Position numbers and translations under genes: made by a program
NCBI RefSeq assembly: GCF_030915505.1
Contig: NZ_CP133265.1
Location: 124,001 to 188,000, forward strand
DNA: 64,000 nucleotides
Direction of reading: 5' to 3'
Origin: Neobacillus sp. OS1-2
GTDB taxonomy: Bacteria; Bacillota; Bacilli; Bacillales; Cytobacillaceae
In this document: positions 17,520-25,261 of the stretch, piece after piece
Layout of the letters: every line of letters begins with the position of its first letter
Position numbering within the stretch: position 1 is the first letter of the stretch
The notes under the pieces: model-generated
What the model was told of the DNA's origin: nothing
The model's input: the letters and a program-made list of their open reading frames with translations, nothing else
Databases searched by the model: none

Positions 17520-19037
17520 CTATTCATCTACATCCTTTTTAACCTTAGCTTTTATTGTCGGATAACGATCCCCATCAACCGGATGGTTTGTGGCCGGCCG
17601 GTAAGATAGATATTTAATCGGGAATCTGAACATACTGTACCCCAGATCCTTCCATCTAAAAGGATAAGCCGGAGAAAGATAAGGTGTGCCTAAAGTGTCC
17701 AATTTTAACAGGTGGATGAGGAAAAAGCAGAAGGCAATCATGATCCCAATCCCCCCCCATAATCCGGCTAACACGATTATGGGAAATCGAATAATCCTAA
17801 TGGCAGTGCCCATTAAATAACTTGGAGTTGTAAACGACCCGAGTGCACTTAAGGCAATGATGATAATTAAAATATTGCTGGTAAACCCAGCATCAACCGC
17901 CGCCTGTCCAATGACAATACCTCCAACAATACCCATTGTCTGACCAACCTTCGTAGGCAGTCTGGCTCCCGCCTCCCGCAATAACTCAATGACAAATTCA
18001 AGAAGAAAAGCTTCAAAAACGGGTGGAAAGGGAACATTTGCCCTTGATTGCCCTAAAGAAACTAGCAATGCAGAGGGAATAACTTCATAATGATAGGTCA
18101 AAACTGCCACATATGCAGGTGTTAAAAGGACGGACAAAAAAATCGCTGTTAAACGAAGCAATCGTAAAAAAAACGCCATATTCCAACGCATATAAATATC
18201 TTCCGTTGATTCAAAGAATGTAAAAAACGGTGTGGGCCCGTATAAGGCAGCAGGACTACGATCCATTAAAACTGCCACTTTCCCATTGACTATGGCATTG
18301 GAAATTCGGTCAGGCAATTCTGTTGTCATTAACTGAGGAAATACTGTCCAGCTATTATTTTCAATCAATTGACCAAGTACAGTAGTATCAGGGATATAAT
18401 CCACTTGTAACTCCGATATCCTCTGTTGGAAGCTTTCGATATTCGTTGGATCTGCGATATCTTTAATATAAACAAGCTTTATTCTAGCTTTTACTCTCGT
18501 TCCAACTTCTACATCCTGAATGCACAAATTTGCATCCTTTAAATTGCTCATTAATATATTCACATTCACTTGTAACGATTCTGTAAAGGATATTTTCGGA
18601 CCATAAACTAATGCCTCTGTTTCTCCTTTCTCCAATGATCTTTCAGCGGTGGAACTAACATTTGCCAATAATCCACACGGTTCTCCGTCAATGTAAATGT
18701 ATACATTTCCCTCGGCGATGGACTCAACAATTTCATTTAGCTGATTGGAAGCAGATAATTGAGAAATAGGCAGAACTTGTGCTGCTACTTCTACCGTCAT
18801 ATCCTTTTTGCTATTCCGCTGAATAGGCTGCAGGACAAATTCATCTAGTTTGTTTTGATCAATCAGGCTGGGTAAAAAACTAAATAAAACCCTTTTCCCC
18901 TCTACTTTTAACGTCCGAAAACTAATATCTGAACGGGAGGCCAGCTCTTCCTCCAATTGTTTCTTTAATTCATCTACGCTTAAACTATGTGCAGTTGATT
19001 CCATAGGCTGTTTTTTTTCTGCTTTCCACTTGAACAT
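17520..19037 (-). CDS. gerA: Germinant receptor subunit A, GerA family
   Basis: First gene of the tricistronic receptor operon. A soluble N-terminal part is followed by VLMDRSPAALYGPTPFFTFFESTEDIYMRW and four to five membrane segments with the PPVFEAFLLEFVIELLREAGARLP motif characteristic of GerA/SpoVAF proteins. ATG at 19037 has AAAGGTG at good spacing (GTG at 19046 is in frame upstream). This A-B-C set is inserted between ypmQ and degV relative to the order remembered for B. subtilis. Confidence 0.92.
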   Translation of the reverse strand: MFKWKAEKKQPMESTAHSLSVDELKKQLEEELASRSDISFRTLKVEGKRVLFSFLPSLIDQNKLDEFVLQPIQRNSKKDMTVEVAAQVLPISQLSASNQLNEIVESIAEGNVYIYIDGEPCGLLANVSSTAERSLEKGETEALVYGPKISFTESLQVNVNILMSNLKDANLCIQDVEVGTRVKARIKLVYIKDIADPTNIESFQQRISELQVDYIPDTTVLGQLIENNSWTVFPQLMTTELPDRISNAIVNGKVAVLMDRSPAALYGPTPFFTFFESTEDIYMRWNMAFFLRLLRLTAIFLSVLLTPAYVAVLTYHYEVIPSALLVSLGQSRANVPFPPVFEAFLLEFVIELLREAGARLPTKVGQTMGIVGGIVIGQAAVDAGFTSNILIIIIALSALGSFTTPSYLMGTAIRIIRFPIIVLAGLWGGIGIMIAFCFFLIHLLKLDTLGTPYLSPAYPFRWKDLGYSMFRFPIKYLSYRPATNHPVDGDRYPTIKAKVKKDVDE

Positions 19038-19170
19038 TAGCAACACCTTTTAGCTAACAATTTTTCTTATCTTTTCCAAAATATCAGATTTTACCCATTA
19101 AAAATAATGGAGGATATCAAAGATTTTAGGTTAAATGATGCAATGCCATAACCTACTAACAAAAGAACTA

Positions 19171-19220
19171 TTTTCATGAATTCGAAAAATATGCTATTAT
19201 TATGAATGAGTATTCATTCA
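19171..19220 (+). promoter_or_regulatory. Promoter and FadR-type operator of the MBL-fold hydrolase gene
   Basis: TGAATGAGTATTCATTCA at 19203-19220 is an almost perfect 18-bp palindrome. It matches the Bacillus FadR (YsiA) consensus TGAATGAMTANTCATTCA except G for M. A -10-like TATTAT (19195-19200) places the start site inside the palindrome, so a bound TetR-type repressor would block transcription; the -35 is weak. The operator explains why the upstream in-frame ATG at 19202 is probably not the start. Confidence 0.75.
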
Positions 19221-19270
19221 AAAGGGAAAATTATGAATTAAAAGAATCTGATGAAAGGCAGAGTGATCAT

Positions 19271-20161
19271 ATGCAGAAAATTGGCCCAATCATAATTTTA
19301 GAAGGTCCTAACAACAGTAAAGTTCCCTATTCACGTAGTCTGTTCATCGATTGCCCGGAAAAAGTATTGATCGATAGCGGGGCGGATCCCAAAATCCTGT
19401 TAGACATAAATCGTGAATTTGGGATTGAATTGATTATAAATACACATTACCATCCTGACCATACCCGTCATAACCACCTGTTTACCGATGTTAAAAAGTG
19501 GATCAATCCAATAGAATTTGAAACAGCACGAACTGTAGAAGGAGTTGCCCGTACTAATGGTGTTTATCAGGAATGGGGAGCCCTCGGGGTTGAAAAGTGG
19601 AAGAAATCTCTTCCTCAAGAGTGGGTACTAAATTTGGGAGAAATATCTGGGACCTATGAATATGAAACGGACTATTTATTTGGTGATGTAAAGGTGCAGT
19701 TTTTACACACTCCAGGACACACAAGCGGCCTCTCATGCCCTTACTTTCCTGAATTAGGAGTCGTCTTCGTAAGCGATTATGATATGACATCATTTGGTCC
19801 CTGGTATAACGGCACCGATGGCGATATTGATGACTTCATTACTTCTGGCAAAAGACTGCTGACACTTGATGCAGACGTCTTCATTACGGGTCACCAAAAA
19901 GGAACATTCTCCAAGCAAGAATTTGCCGAGAGGATGGAAAAGTTCCTTGATATCATTGAAAGAAGAGATGAAACGATTGAAAACTATGTCCGCCATGGGA
20001 TGACTTTTGAAGAAATAACGAAAATCGGGATTTTTTATCCTAAAAAAAGTTTAGAGAACACGATCTTACGAACATGGGAACGAAGTGGTATTCGCAAGCA
20101 TTTACAGCGTCTTGGGATTTCCTGTTCAGAATCTACAGGAGAATTAGTGCATGCAAAATAG
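19271..20161 (+). CDS. Metallo-beta-lactamase-fold hydrolase
   Basis: Cytoplasmic MBL-fold enzyme with metal motif NTHYHPDHTRHNH (HxHxDH), LHTPGHTSG and VFVSDYDM, and ITGHQKGTF as the last metal-ligand block. A C-terminal helical part (ERRDETIENYVRHGMTFEEI) resembles those in thioesterase- or lactonase-like MBL proteins. About 296 aa from ATG 19271; an earlier in-frame ATG overlaps the operator. The FadR-type site suggests a substrate tied to acyl-CoA or fatty-acid metabolism, which is inference. Confidence 0.85.
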   Translation: MQKIGPIIILEGPNNSKVPYSRSLFIDCPEKVLIDSGADPKILLDINREFGIELIINTHYHPDHTRHNHLFTDVKKWINPIEFETARTVEGVARTNGVYQEWGALGVEKWKKSLPQEWVLNLGEISGTYEYETDYLFGDVKVQFLHTPGHTSGLSCPYFPELGVVFVSDYDMTSFGPWYNGTDGDIDDFITSGKRLLTLDADVFITGHQKGTFSKQEFAERMEKFLDIIERRDETIENYVRHGMTFEEITKIGIFYPKKSLENTILRTWERSGIRKHLQRLGISCSESTGELVHAK

Positions 20162-20186
20162 GATGGGCTTGGTGCCCATCCTATTT
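20156..20186. terminator. Bidirectional terminator
   Basis: Perfect 13-bp stem AAATAGGATGGGC / GCCCATCCTATTT with a 5-nt loop, between the MBL gene (+) and degV (-). Confidence 0.88.
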
Positions 20187-20195
20187 ACTTTTTTA

Positions 20196-21038
20196 CTAAT
20201 CAACATAATACATCAATGCAAGGGCTCCAGGTCCGGTATGCGTACTGACAATTGGGCCCGTGTAATCAATTTCCACGTCTTGAAACCCAGTTAAATCAAT
20301 AATACTCTCTTTTATTTTCATAGACAGCTCATAGGCTTCCGCATGGGCAATCCCTACACCGCGGATGGTTTTTCCCTTTACATCTTCAGCAAACTGCTTG
20401 GCCATAAATTTAACGACCTGGGAATGGCTGCGAACCTTTGTTACCGGGTTGTATTCTGCCCCCTCAAGCGAGGCGATCGGTTTAATATTTAATAGGGAGC
20501 CGATAAAGGCCTTTCCTTTACCGATTCTTCCGCCTTTTACAAGATTCTCTAACGTATCGACCATAATGTATAGTTTCGTATGTTCACGGACTGCCTCAAG
20601 ACGTTCGAGAATTTCCACTGCATTCTTACCCTGTTTTGCCATTTCGGCAGCTTCTCTCACTTGAAAGGAAAGGGCTTTCGAAATAAACCTTGAATCAACA
20701 ACAGTTACCTTTGTTTCTGTCATCTGAGCAGCGCTTTCAGCTGAGCGAACGGTCCCGCTCATTTTCCCTGTCATATGAATGGAAATGACTTCATAGCCCT
20801 CTTCACCCAAACGATCATAAACCTCCAGAAAGGCACCTGCGGAAGGCTGCGAACTTTTCGGCAATTCTTTTGTACCACTCATATTTTCAATAAATTCAAC
20901 CGGATCAATCTCCACCCGGTCTAAATACGTTTCACCCTTTATTGTTACAGTCAAAGGTACAATGACAATACCAAGCTTTTCAGCCATTTCATTTGATATA
21001 TCCAAAGTTGAATCGGTTACAATTTTAATCTTGCTCAT
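20196..21038 (-). CDS. DegV family fatty-acid-binding protein (FakB-like)
   Basis: DegV/FakB fold: binds a fatty acid for phosphorylation by a FakA-type kinase. Motifs: IVTDSTLDIS at the N terminus, KSSQPSAGAFLEVY, the VSIHMTGKMSGTVRSA-like segment and GRIGKGKAFIGSLLNIKPI. 280 aa. Its neighbour on the other side of the terminator carries a FadR-type operator, so two lipid-linked genes face each other. A second DegV gene is at about 55.4-56.2 kb. Confidence 0.9.
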   Translation of the reverse strand: MSKIKIVTDSTLDISNEMAEKLGIVIVPLTVTIKGETYLDRVEIDPVEFIENMSGTKELPKSSQPSAGAFLEVYDRLGEEGYEVISIHMTGKMSGTVRSAESAAQMTETKVTVVDSRFISKALSFQVREAAEMAKQGKNAVEILERLEAVREHTKLYIMVDTLENLVKGGRIGKGKAFIGSLLNIKPIASLEGAEYNPVTKVRSHSQVVKFMAKQFAEDVKGKTIRGVGIAHAEAYELSMKIKESIIDLTGFQDVEIDYTGPIVSTHTGPGALALMYYVD

Positions 21039-21101
21039 GCAATCACATCCCTACCATTACTCCTATGTATTATACAGGTTTCATAAATTGAATGGAATAA
21101 A

Positions 21102-21131
21102 AAAATAAAGAGCGCCGGTTGCCCGATGCTC
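21102..21131 (-). terminator. Terminator of ypmP
   Basis: Minus-strand hairpin GAGCATCGGGCAACCGGCGCTC followed by TTTATTTTTTTA. Confidence 0.65.
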
Positions 21132-21143
21132 GAAAGGAATAAG

Positions 21144-21395
21144 TTATGCGTTATTTTTTAATTCTGCTATTTTAAACAGCTTCTCATAATCCGGCCACTT
21201 CATGACCTTCTTCAAATACTCTTTAAAGGAATAGCATCTCTTTGGCTTTGTTTCCCGATCAATTGCTGCGAGAAACGTTCGTAAACGGACTTGGATCATA
21301 AATTTATAAGTACTATCTTCCTCCAATACAGGAATATCCATGACTTTAACCTTCTGTCCAACATCATTTTTGAACTCTAGGCTTTTGAATAACAA
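21144..21395 (-). CDS. ypmP: DUF2535 family protein (YpmP-like)
   Basis: Small basic protein of 83 aa starting (M)LFKSLEFKNDVGQKVKVMDIPVLEED. The start chosen is a TTG with AAGAGGA upstream; the open frame extends 14 codons further without a better site. Length and N terminus agree with B. subtilis YpmP, which in that genome lies beside ypmQ; here the ger operon, MBL and degV genes intervene. Function unknown. Confidence 0.75.
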   Translation of the reverse strand: MLFKSLEFKNDVGQKVKVMDIPVLEEDSTYKFMIQVRLRTFLAAIDRETKPKRCYSFKEYLKKVMKWPDYEKLFKIAELKNNA

Positions 21396-21506
21396 AATAT
21401 CAATCCTCTTTTTCACCCGTTTGACTATATTATACACCTATTACAACTCGAAAGATGTCTATTTATGCTTGGATTAGGAAATTATTTGTGAATTATTTGC
21501 AAGAAC

Positions 21507-21655
21507 AAAAGGCGCAAGCACCCTGTTCAGCGGCGTATGGCCTGGAGCACTCCAACTGAGATAAAGGAAACACGAAGAGCCGGAGGCGATTCGATGTTGA
21601 CTTATCGTAGGGCGGAGAGCGAAGGACACTAGCTGCTAGGGCGCTGGAGCTGGAT
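21507..21655. repeat. Structured intergenic repeat (about 150 bp, full-size copy)
   Basis: A stretch with higher GC than its surroundings running from GGCGCAAGCACCCTG to GGGCGCTGGAGCTGGA, with internal GAAACACGAAGAGCCGGAGG and CGATTCGATGTTGACTTATC. The ends are roughly complementary (GGCGC ... GCGCT). I recall closely similar intergenic sequences in many Bacillaceae genomes; a short derivative sharing both ends is at 43.8 kb. It fills most of the gene-free stretch 21396-21745. Confidence 0.65.
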
Positions 21656-21745
21656 TCAGATGACTATTCCAAGTTATCCACAATGGTATGAGTCTATAAT
21701 TTCCTAGACCACAAAAAACAGGACATTTTTACATGACCCGTTGGA

Positions 21746-21970
21746 TTAATCGAAGGATTGGAATACATATGGTTTTATCTTTGCATTAAATTCTGGCGTT
21801 TGTTCGAGGTAGCCCTTTTTGATGATGAATAATTGCGGTTTTGTTTGATTATGGGGTGCAGCAGCTAATGAAGTACTGTTTTCGGTAGTGCAGATTGGGC
21901 AGACCCAACTATCTACTATGTTTTCGCTGAAAGATGGTTGATGGCACTTTGGGCAGAGTAGTTTGGACAT
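21746..21970 (-). CDS. Small zinc-ribbon protein, unknown function
   Basis: 74 aa with an N-terminal CPKC-x16-CPIC zinc ribbon (LLCPKCHQPSF, WVCPICTTE) and a short tail FIIKKGYLEQTPEFNAKIKPYVF. AGGAG before ATG. It follows the LPXTG-protein gene and its terminator, so it is probably transcribed alone. I do not recognise a named family. Confidence 0.65.
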   Translation of the reverse strand: MSKLLCPKCHQPSFSENIVDSWVCPICTTENSTSLAAAPHNQTKPQLFIIKKGYLEQTPEFNAKIKPYVFQSFD

Positions 21971-22009
21971 TTTACCAGCTCCTGAAAAATCAAATTTATT
22001 TTAATAATC

Positions 22010-22047
22010 TTAGAGAAAGCCTTGATAAATAATATTCTATCAAGGCT
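22010..22047 (-). terminator. Terminator of the tapA-sipW-LPXTG transcript
   Basis: Perfect 10-bp stem AGCCTTGATA / TATCAAGGCT followed on the minus strand by TTCTCT. Confidence 0.7.
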
Positions 22048-22050
22048 CAT

Positions 22051-22665
22051 TTATGCTTCTCTTGCCATTTTCCTTCGCCAGTAAAGTACAAACTGGAAAA
22101 TAGATCCCGTTAATACTAAGACCACTCCGGCTACAAGAATATTAAACATATTTGTTCCAGTTTCAGGCAATTTAGGACCATCTGCCGGTAAAACTCCACC
22201 TAACGTACCTTCCACGTAAAACTTAAACTCTACCTTACAACTAATGCCTTGGTACTCATTTCCTAATTCATCTGGAATCTTTACCGTAAAGAAGAGTTCT
22301 TCTGCATCATTTTTTGAAATAAATTTTGGTTCAATCTTAGAGAAATCTTGCATTTTCCCCTCAAATAATACTTTGTTTTTATCCGATACTTTTAAATCTA
22401 GCGAATTATAGAACTTTTCAGAGCCCTCTTTTAGTTTACTAGAAAATAAATACTTAAAATCCTGTTTCCCCTTATTCTGAATGGTTAATGTCCGTTCAGC
22501 CCAATCACCTGGCTTTAGGTTTGATAGTTCAAATAAAACCTTTTCGGGTGAGGTGGCAATGTCTATTTCACTTGTTTCCGCTGCACTTATCTTATTGTTT
22601 GATAGAGAAAAAATAAAACACTGGATAATTGTACAAGCTATAATAATAGTTATCATTTTTTTCAC
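22051..22665 (-). CDS. LPXTG-anchored TasA/camelysin-like surface protein
   Basis: Secreted protein with a Sec signal peptide (ending near SAAET), a body containing LSNLKPGDWAERTLTIQNKGKQDF and a sortase signal LPETG, hydrophobic helix and RRK tail. The LKPGDW-x2-RT block is the same as in TasA encoded three genes upstream (LKPGDWMNRTFTLSNDG), so the two share a domain. GTG at 22665 has GGGGG about 10 nt upstream. It is last in a tapA-sipW-LPXTG set. Likely role: a wall-linked anchor or cap for the matrix fibre (inference). No sortase gene is in the window. Confidence 0.8.
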   Translation of the reverse strand: MKKMITIIIACTIIQCFIFSLSNNKISAAETSEIDIATSPEKVLFELSNLKPGDWAERTLTIQNKGKQDFKYLFSSKLKEGSEKFYNSLDLKVSDKNKVLFEGKMQDFSKIEPKFISKNDAEELFFTVKIPDELGNEYQGISCKVEFKFYVEGTLGGVLPADGPKLPETGTNMFNILVAGVVLVLTGSIFQFVLYWRRKMAREA

Positions 22666-22747
22666 CAGAATCCAATCCCCCCTTGTCTCTACCAATCAAT
22701 CTTAAAGGCAGAAACATTTTATTGCTTTATTAAATGGATTATATAGA

Positions 22748-23350
22748 TTATTTTGTGTCATCAACGCCCAAATTTTTAGTGTCGTCAACACCCAAACTGT
22801 TTTTTGATTTTTTTTCAAGTTGGGATATAGCTTTCCAGATAGAAATTCCTGAATAAGCTAGAAGTAATAGGCCCGGGATAATTAATAGTAATGCTCCCCC
22901 CATTTTCGATTTGGTATAATCAGCAAAGTATCCGAGAAATGGTATTGTAAAGCCATTGTATTCAGCTAAAACTTTATAGGATGGGACAGAGTTAAGATCA
23001 CCCGATTTATTATTGTCCCCTTTAGTTTTATAACTGATTTGATCTCCCTCTTTTAAAACATCTGTAATTCTGTGGGTAACGATCACATTATCTTCTGACC
23101 TAAATGTTATAACATCACCTTTTGTAAATCTCGTCATGTCACCACCTGGTTTAACTGCGATAATAGACCCTGTTTTAATTCCTGGTTCCATCGAGCCAGA
23201 TAAAACTGTTTTTAACTCATATCCAAATGCCTGAGGTTCACCACCAGATAATTTAGAAGAGATGACAACATAAAGCATTACTATTAAGATCATAAATAAA
23301 ATTATAGTTACTATATTACTTAACCATTTTTTTACTTTATTCACCTTCAA
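22748..23350 (-). CDS. sipW: Type I signal peptidase, SipW (ER type)
   Basis: Membrane peptidase that processes TasA and TapA in Bacillus. The catalytic Ser lies in SGSMEPGI and the usual Lys is replaced by His in VTHRITDV, the mark of the archaeal/ER-type class. Two membrane helices. The C terminus carries two tandem copies of LGVDDTKN, encoded by a 24-bp direct repeat. TTG at 23350 has AGGTG at 6 nt; GTG at 23359 is in frame upstream. It lies between tapA and the LPXTG-protein gene. Confidence 0.92.
   Translation of the reverse strand: MKVNKVKKWLSNIVTIILFMILIVMLYVVISSKLSGGEPQAFGYELKTVLSGSMEPGIKTGSIIAVKPGGDMTRFTKGDVITFRSEDNVIVTHRITDVLKEGDQISYKTKGDNNKSGDLNSVPSYKVLAEYNGFTIPFLGYFADYTKSKMGGALLLIIPGLLLLAYSGISIWKAISQLEKKSKNSLGVDDTKNLGVDDTK
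22751..22798. repeat. 24-bp tandem repeat in the 3' end of sipW
   Basis: Two adjacent 24-nt units (22751-22774 and 22775-22798) share the core GTGTC-TCAAC-CCCAAA and encode the duplicated LGVDDTK tail of SipW. Recent duplication by slippage is likely. Confidence 0.75.
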
Positions 23351-23425
23351 TTGGATCACCTTTTCACTATTGTATGATTTTTGGTATTTCTCTTATTTAA
23401 AGCATGGCTTCTTGAAATACTTTAT

Positions 23426-24208
23426 TTAATTTTGGACATTTTCAGTACTTTGGCTAGTTTTATCCTCATTCTGATTTATTGATACGTCTTCACCAGTTTG
23501 GTTAGTAATCTCTTCCTTTGGTGTGGAGTTAATATTATTTTGACTAGAAGTAGGATCCACAGGCTTAATTGTTTCATTGTTATTTGGATTAATATTTTCA
23601 GGAGGTGTAGTTTCAGTAGCTGGCTCTTGATTATTCGTTTGATTTTGTTGTGGTTCTACTGCATTTGTTGAATTCGTCTTGCATGCGATTGTTACTGTTT
23701 CACTCCATAAATCTTGTCTCTCTGGTTTAAATGCATGATTCGGGCGTTGAAAGGCTCTGAATTTATAATTTCCTGGCTTTGTTGCTGTGAATTTTAGGAT
23801 ACTGGACTGATTTGACTTGATTGGTTCGATAGTACCTTCACCAACTTTTTCACCTTTCATTGGATTACCATTATTTATGTAATATACTTCGAATTGGGAA
23901 GGCCCCTTCATGTCACTGCCAGAATTGATTATGGTTACAGCTATTTCTTTAGGGTCACAAATTTCAAATAGTTGATCTTTTCCAGTTGAAAATTTTAGAG
24001 AACTCTTATCCCATTGATCCTCCCATGTCCCAGCTTGAATTTTTCCTGTCACAGCGGCATTATCACTGAAATAAGCACCTGTATCAGTAGTTAAATAGCC
24101 AATAGATAAAATGGAAAAATACCAGATTGCTAAAATTTTAAGAAAAAAAACTGCCCTTTTATTTTTTTGACCAAATTTCTTTAATCTTGAATTACGAATT
24201 TGAATCAC
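23426..24208 (-). CDS. tapA: TapA-like amyloid-fibre assembly/anchoring protein
   Basis: Secreted partner of TasA fibres. An N-terminal hydrophobic segment ILAIWYFSILSIGYLTTDTGAYFSD carries the GAYFSD site typical of SipW substrates. Then come WDKSSLKFSTGKDQLFEICDPKEIAVTI, LWSETVTIACKT and a low-complexity, N/T/E/P-rich C-terminal tail of about 90 residues, the TapA layout (two Cys blocks, Trp-Asp-x-Ser). GTG at 24208 with GGGAG upstream is chosen; the open frame continues to 24292 but that part lies in a 23-bp hairpin. Upstream of sipW, as in B. subtilis. Confidence 0.83.
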   Translation of the reverse strand: MIQIRNSRLKKFGQKNKRAVFFLKILAIWYFSILSIGYLTTDTGAYFSDNAAVTGKIQAGTWEDQWDKSSLKFSTGKDQLFEICDPKEIAVTIINSGSDMKGPSQFEVYYINNGNPMKGEKVGEGTIEPIKSNQSSILKFTATKPGNYKFRAFQRPNHAFKPERQDLWSETVTIACKTNSTNAVEPQQNQTNNQEPATETTPPENINPNNNETIKPVDPTSSQNNINSTPKEEITNQTGEDVSINQNEDKTSQSTENVQN

Positions 24209-24280
24209 ACCCCTCATCTCCCAGTGTGTATTAATTACATTTTTAACTTTTTTAAATGGAATATTTACCTTTTCTTGAAT

Positions 24281-24334
24281 AATACTTTTCACCTTAGATA
24301 AAGATACTTACCTTTATCTAAGGTGAAAAGTATT
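24281..24334. repeat. 23-bp perfect inverted repeat between tasA and tapA
   Basis: Arms at 24281-24303 and 24312-24334 (AATACTTTTCACCTTAGATA..., 23 of 23 complementary) enclose an 8-nt loop. No T-run follows on either strand. It lies after the tasA terminator and just before tapA. Confidence 0.9.
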
Positions 24335-24343
24335 AATATTTTA

Positions 24344-24373
24344 TTTAAAAGAAAGGGTGGATATAACCCACCC
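24344..24373 (-). terminator. Terminator after tasA
   Basis: Minus-strand stem GGGTGG / CCACCC with loop GTTATAT followed by TTTCTTTT. It probably limits readthrough from tasA into tapA-sipW. Confidence 0.7.
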
Positions 24374-24393
24374 CTCCTAATTTCAAATAAATA

Positions 24394-25011
24394 TTATCTT
24401 GATTCACCTGCTGTTTGTTTACCATCAAATGTCCACTTAAGCTCTAAAGAATCACCTTGGAATTGATTTTGATCCAAGCCATTGTCAACAAATTGGTATT
24501 GAACATACATCTTATCTGAATTACCAGCTTTTAATCCCCCAATTTCTTCAAAGAAAGGAACAAAAACTTTATTAGCTACTGCATCTGGTGTCATTGCTTT
24601 TAAGTCTGCAAGAGTAGTTGAATATACTACTGAATCTGGAGACCATGGTCCAAGGACCGCTTTATCTTGATTAAATAAGAAGTTAACTCTGATATGCTTT
24701 CCTAGGTCATCGGTATTTGTAGGAGCTCCAGATTTGTTTGTAACGGTATATTCAGTAGAGAGGAGTACCTTTGAAATATCAAGAGTACCGTCATTGCTAA
24801 GAGTGAATGTACGGTTCATCCAATCTCCAGGTTTCAAGTTTTTAACATCAATAATTGTTGTTGGAGCTGCATTAAGATCTAATGTACCGTTTGCAAATTT
24901 GCTTGTAGTTTGGGCAGTATCATTAAAGTATGCGTATGTACCCCCACCAATTAATGCCAATCCCATTGCTGCTGATGCCACACCCAAACCTAATTTCTTT
25001 TTAAGACTCAT
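24394..25011 (-). CDS. tasA: TasA/camelysin (CalY) matrix fibre protein
   Basis: Major biofilm fibre subunit of the M73/camelysin family. The N terminus LGLGVASAAMGLALIGGGTYAYFNDTAQ ends in the AYFND SipW-type cleavage context. The mature part has LKPGDWMNRTFTLSNDGTLDISKVLL and FVDNGLDQNQFQGDSLELKWTF. 205 aa, close to CalY. GAGGAGG before ATG. It is transcribed first in the module and divergent from a SinR-like gene whose presumed boxes lie over the promoter. Confidence 0.92.
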   Translation of the reverse strand: MSLKKKLGLGVASAAMGLALIGGGTYAYFNDTAQTTSKFANGTLDLNAAPTTIIDVKNLKPGDWMNRTFTLSNDGTLDISKVLLSTEYTVTNKSGAPTNTDDLGKHIRVNFLFNQDKAVLGPWSPDSVVYSTTLADLKAMTPDAVANKVFVPFFEEIGGLKAGNSDKMYVQYQFVDNGLDQNQFQGDSLELKWTFDGKQTAGESR

Positions 25012-25047
25012 TTTGTTTCCTCCTCTTTATCCCTTGGTTTTTTATAA

Positions 25048-25142
25048 GTTCTGTTCTCTTTAAAGAACTTATAAGTTGAGTATATGCCAAAATAACGAAC
25101 TTGAAAAACCTCAAAAACAGGCATTTTTTCTTAATAAAGAAC
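25048..25142 (-). promoter_or_regulatory. tasA promoter region with SinR-type boxes
   Basis: Boxes fitting the SinR consensus GTTCTYT: GTTCTCT at 25053-25059 (+), AAAGAAC at 25062-25068 (inverted) forming GTTCTCTTTAAAGAAC, and AAAGAAC at 25136-25142; GTTCTGT at 25048-25054 is a near match. A minus-strand -10 TATACT (25084-25079) with a weak -35 (TTTCAA) puts the start site at about 25072, next to the paired boxes. Repression of tasA by the divergent SinR-like protein is inferred. Confidence 0.7.
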
Positions 25143-25261
25143 GTTTTGTAGGGTTTTTCTCCTATTTCCTCCTTTTTCCTTATCTTCTTGTACTTTATAA
25201 AATAAATATTGTGCTTTATAATGTACATATGTTTTATGTTCACACATAGGAGATGAGGGTG

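Noticed and set aside
19202..19270. Upstream ATG (19202) as the start of the MBL-fold gene
   Set aside because: It has no ribosome binding site and would place the operator and transcription start inside the coding region; ATG 19271 is more likely.
21396..21745. Hidden small gene in the gap
   Set aside because: No open frame with a ribosome binding site; the stretch is explained mainly by the structured repeat.
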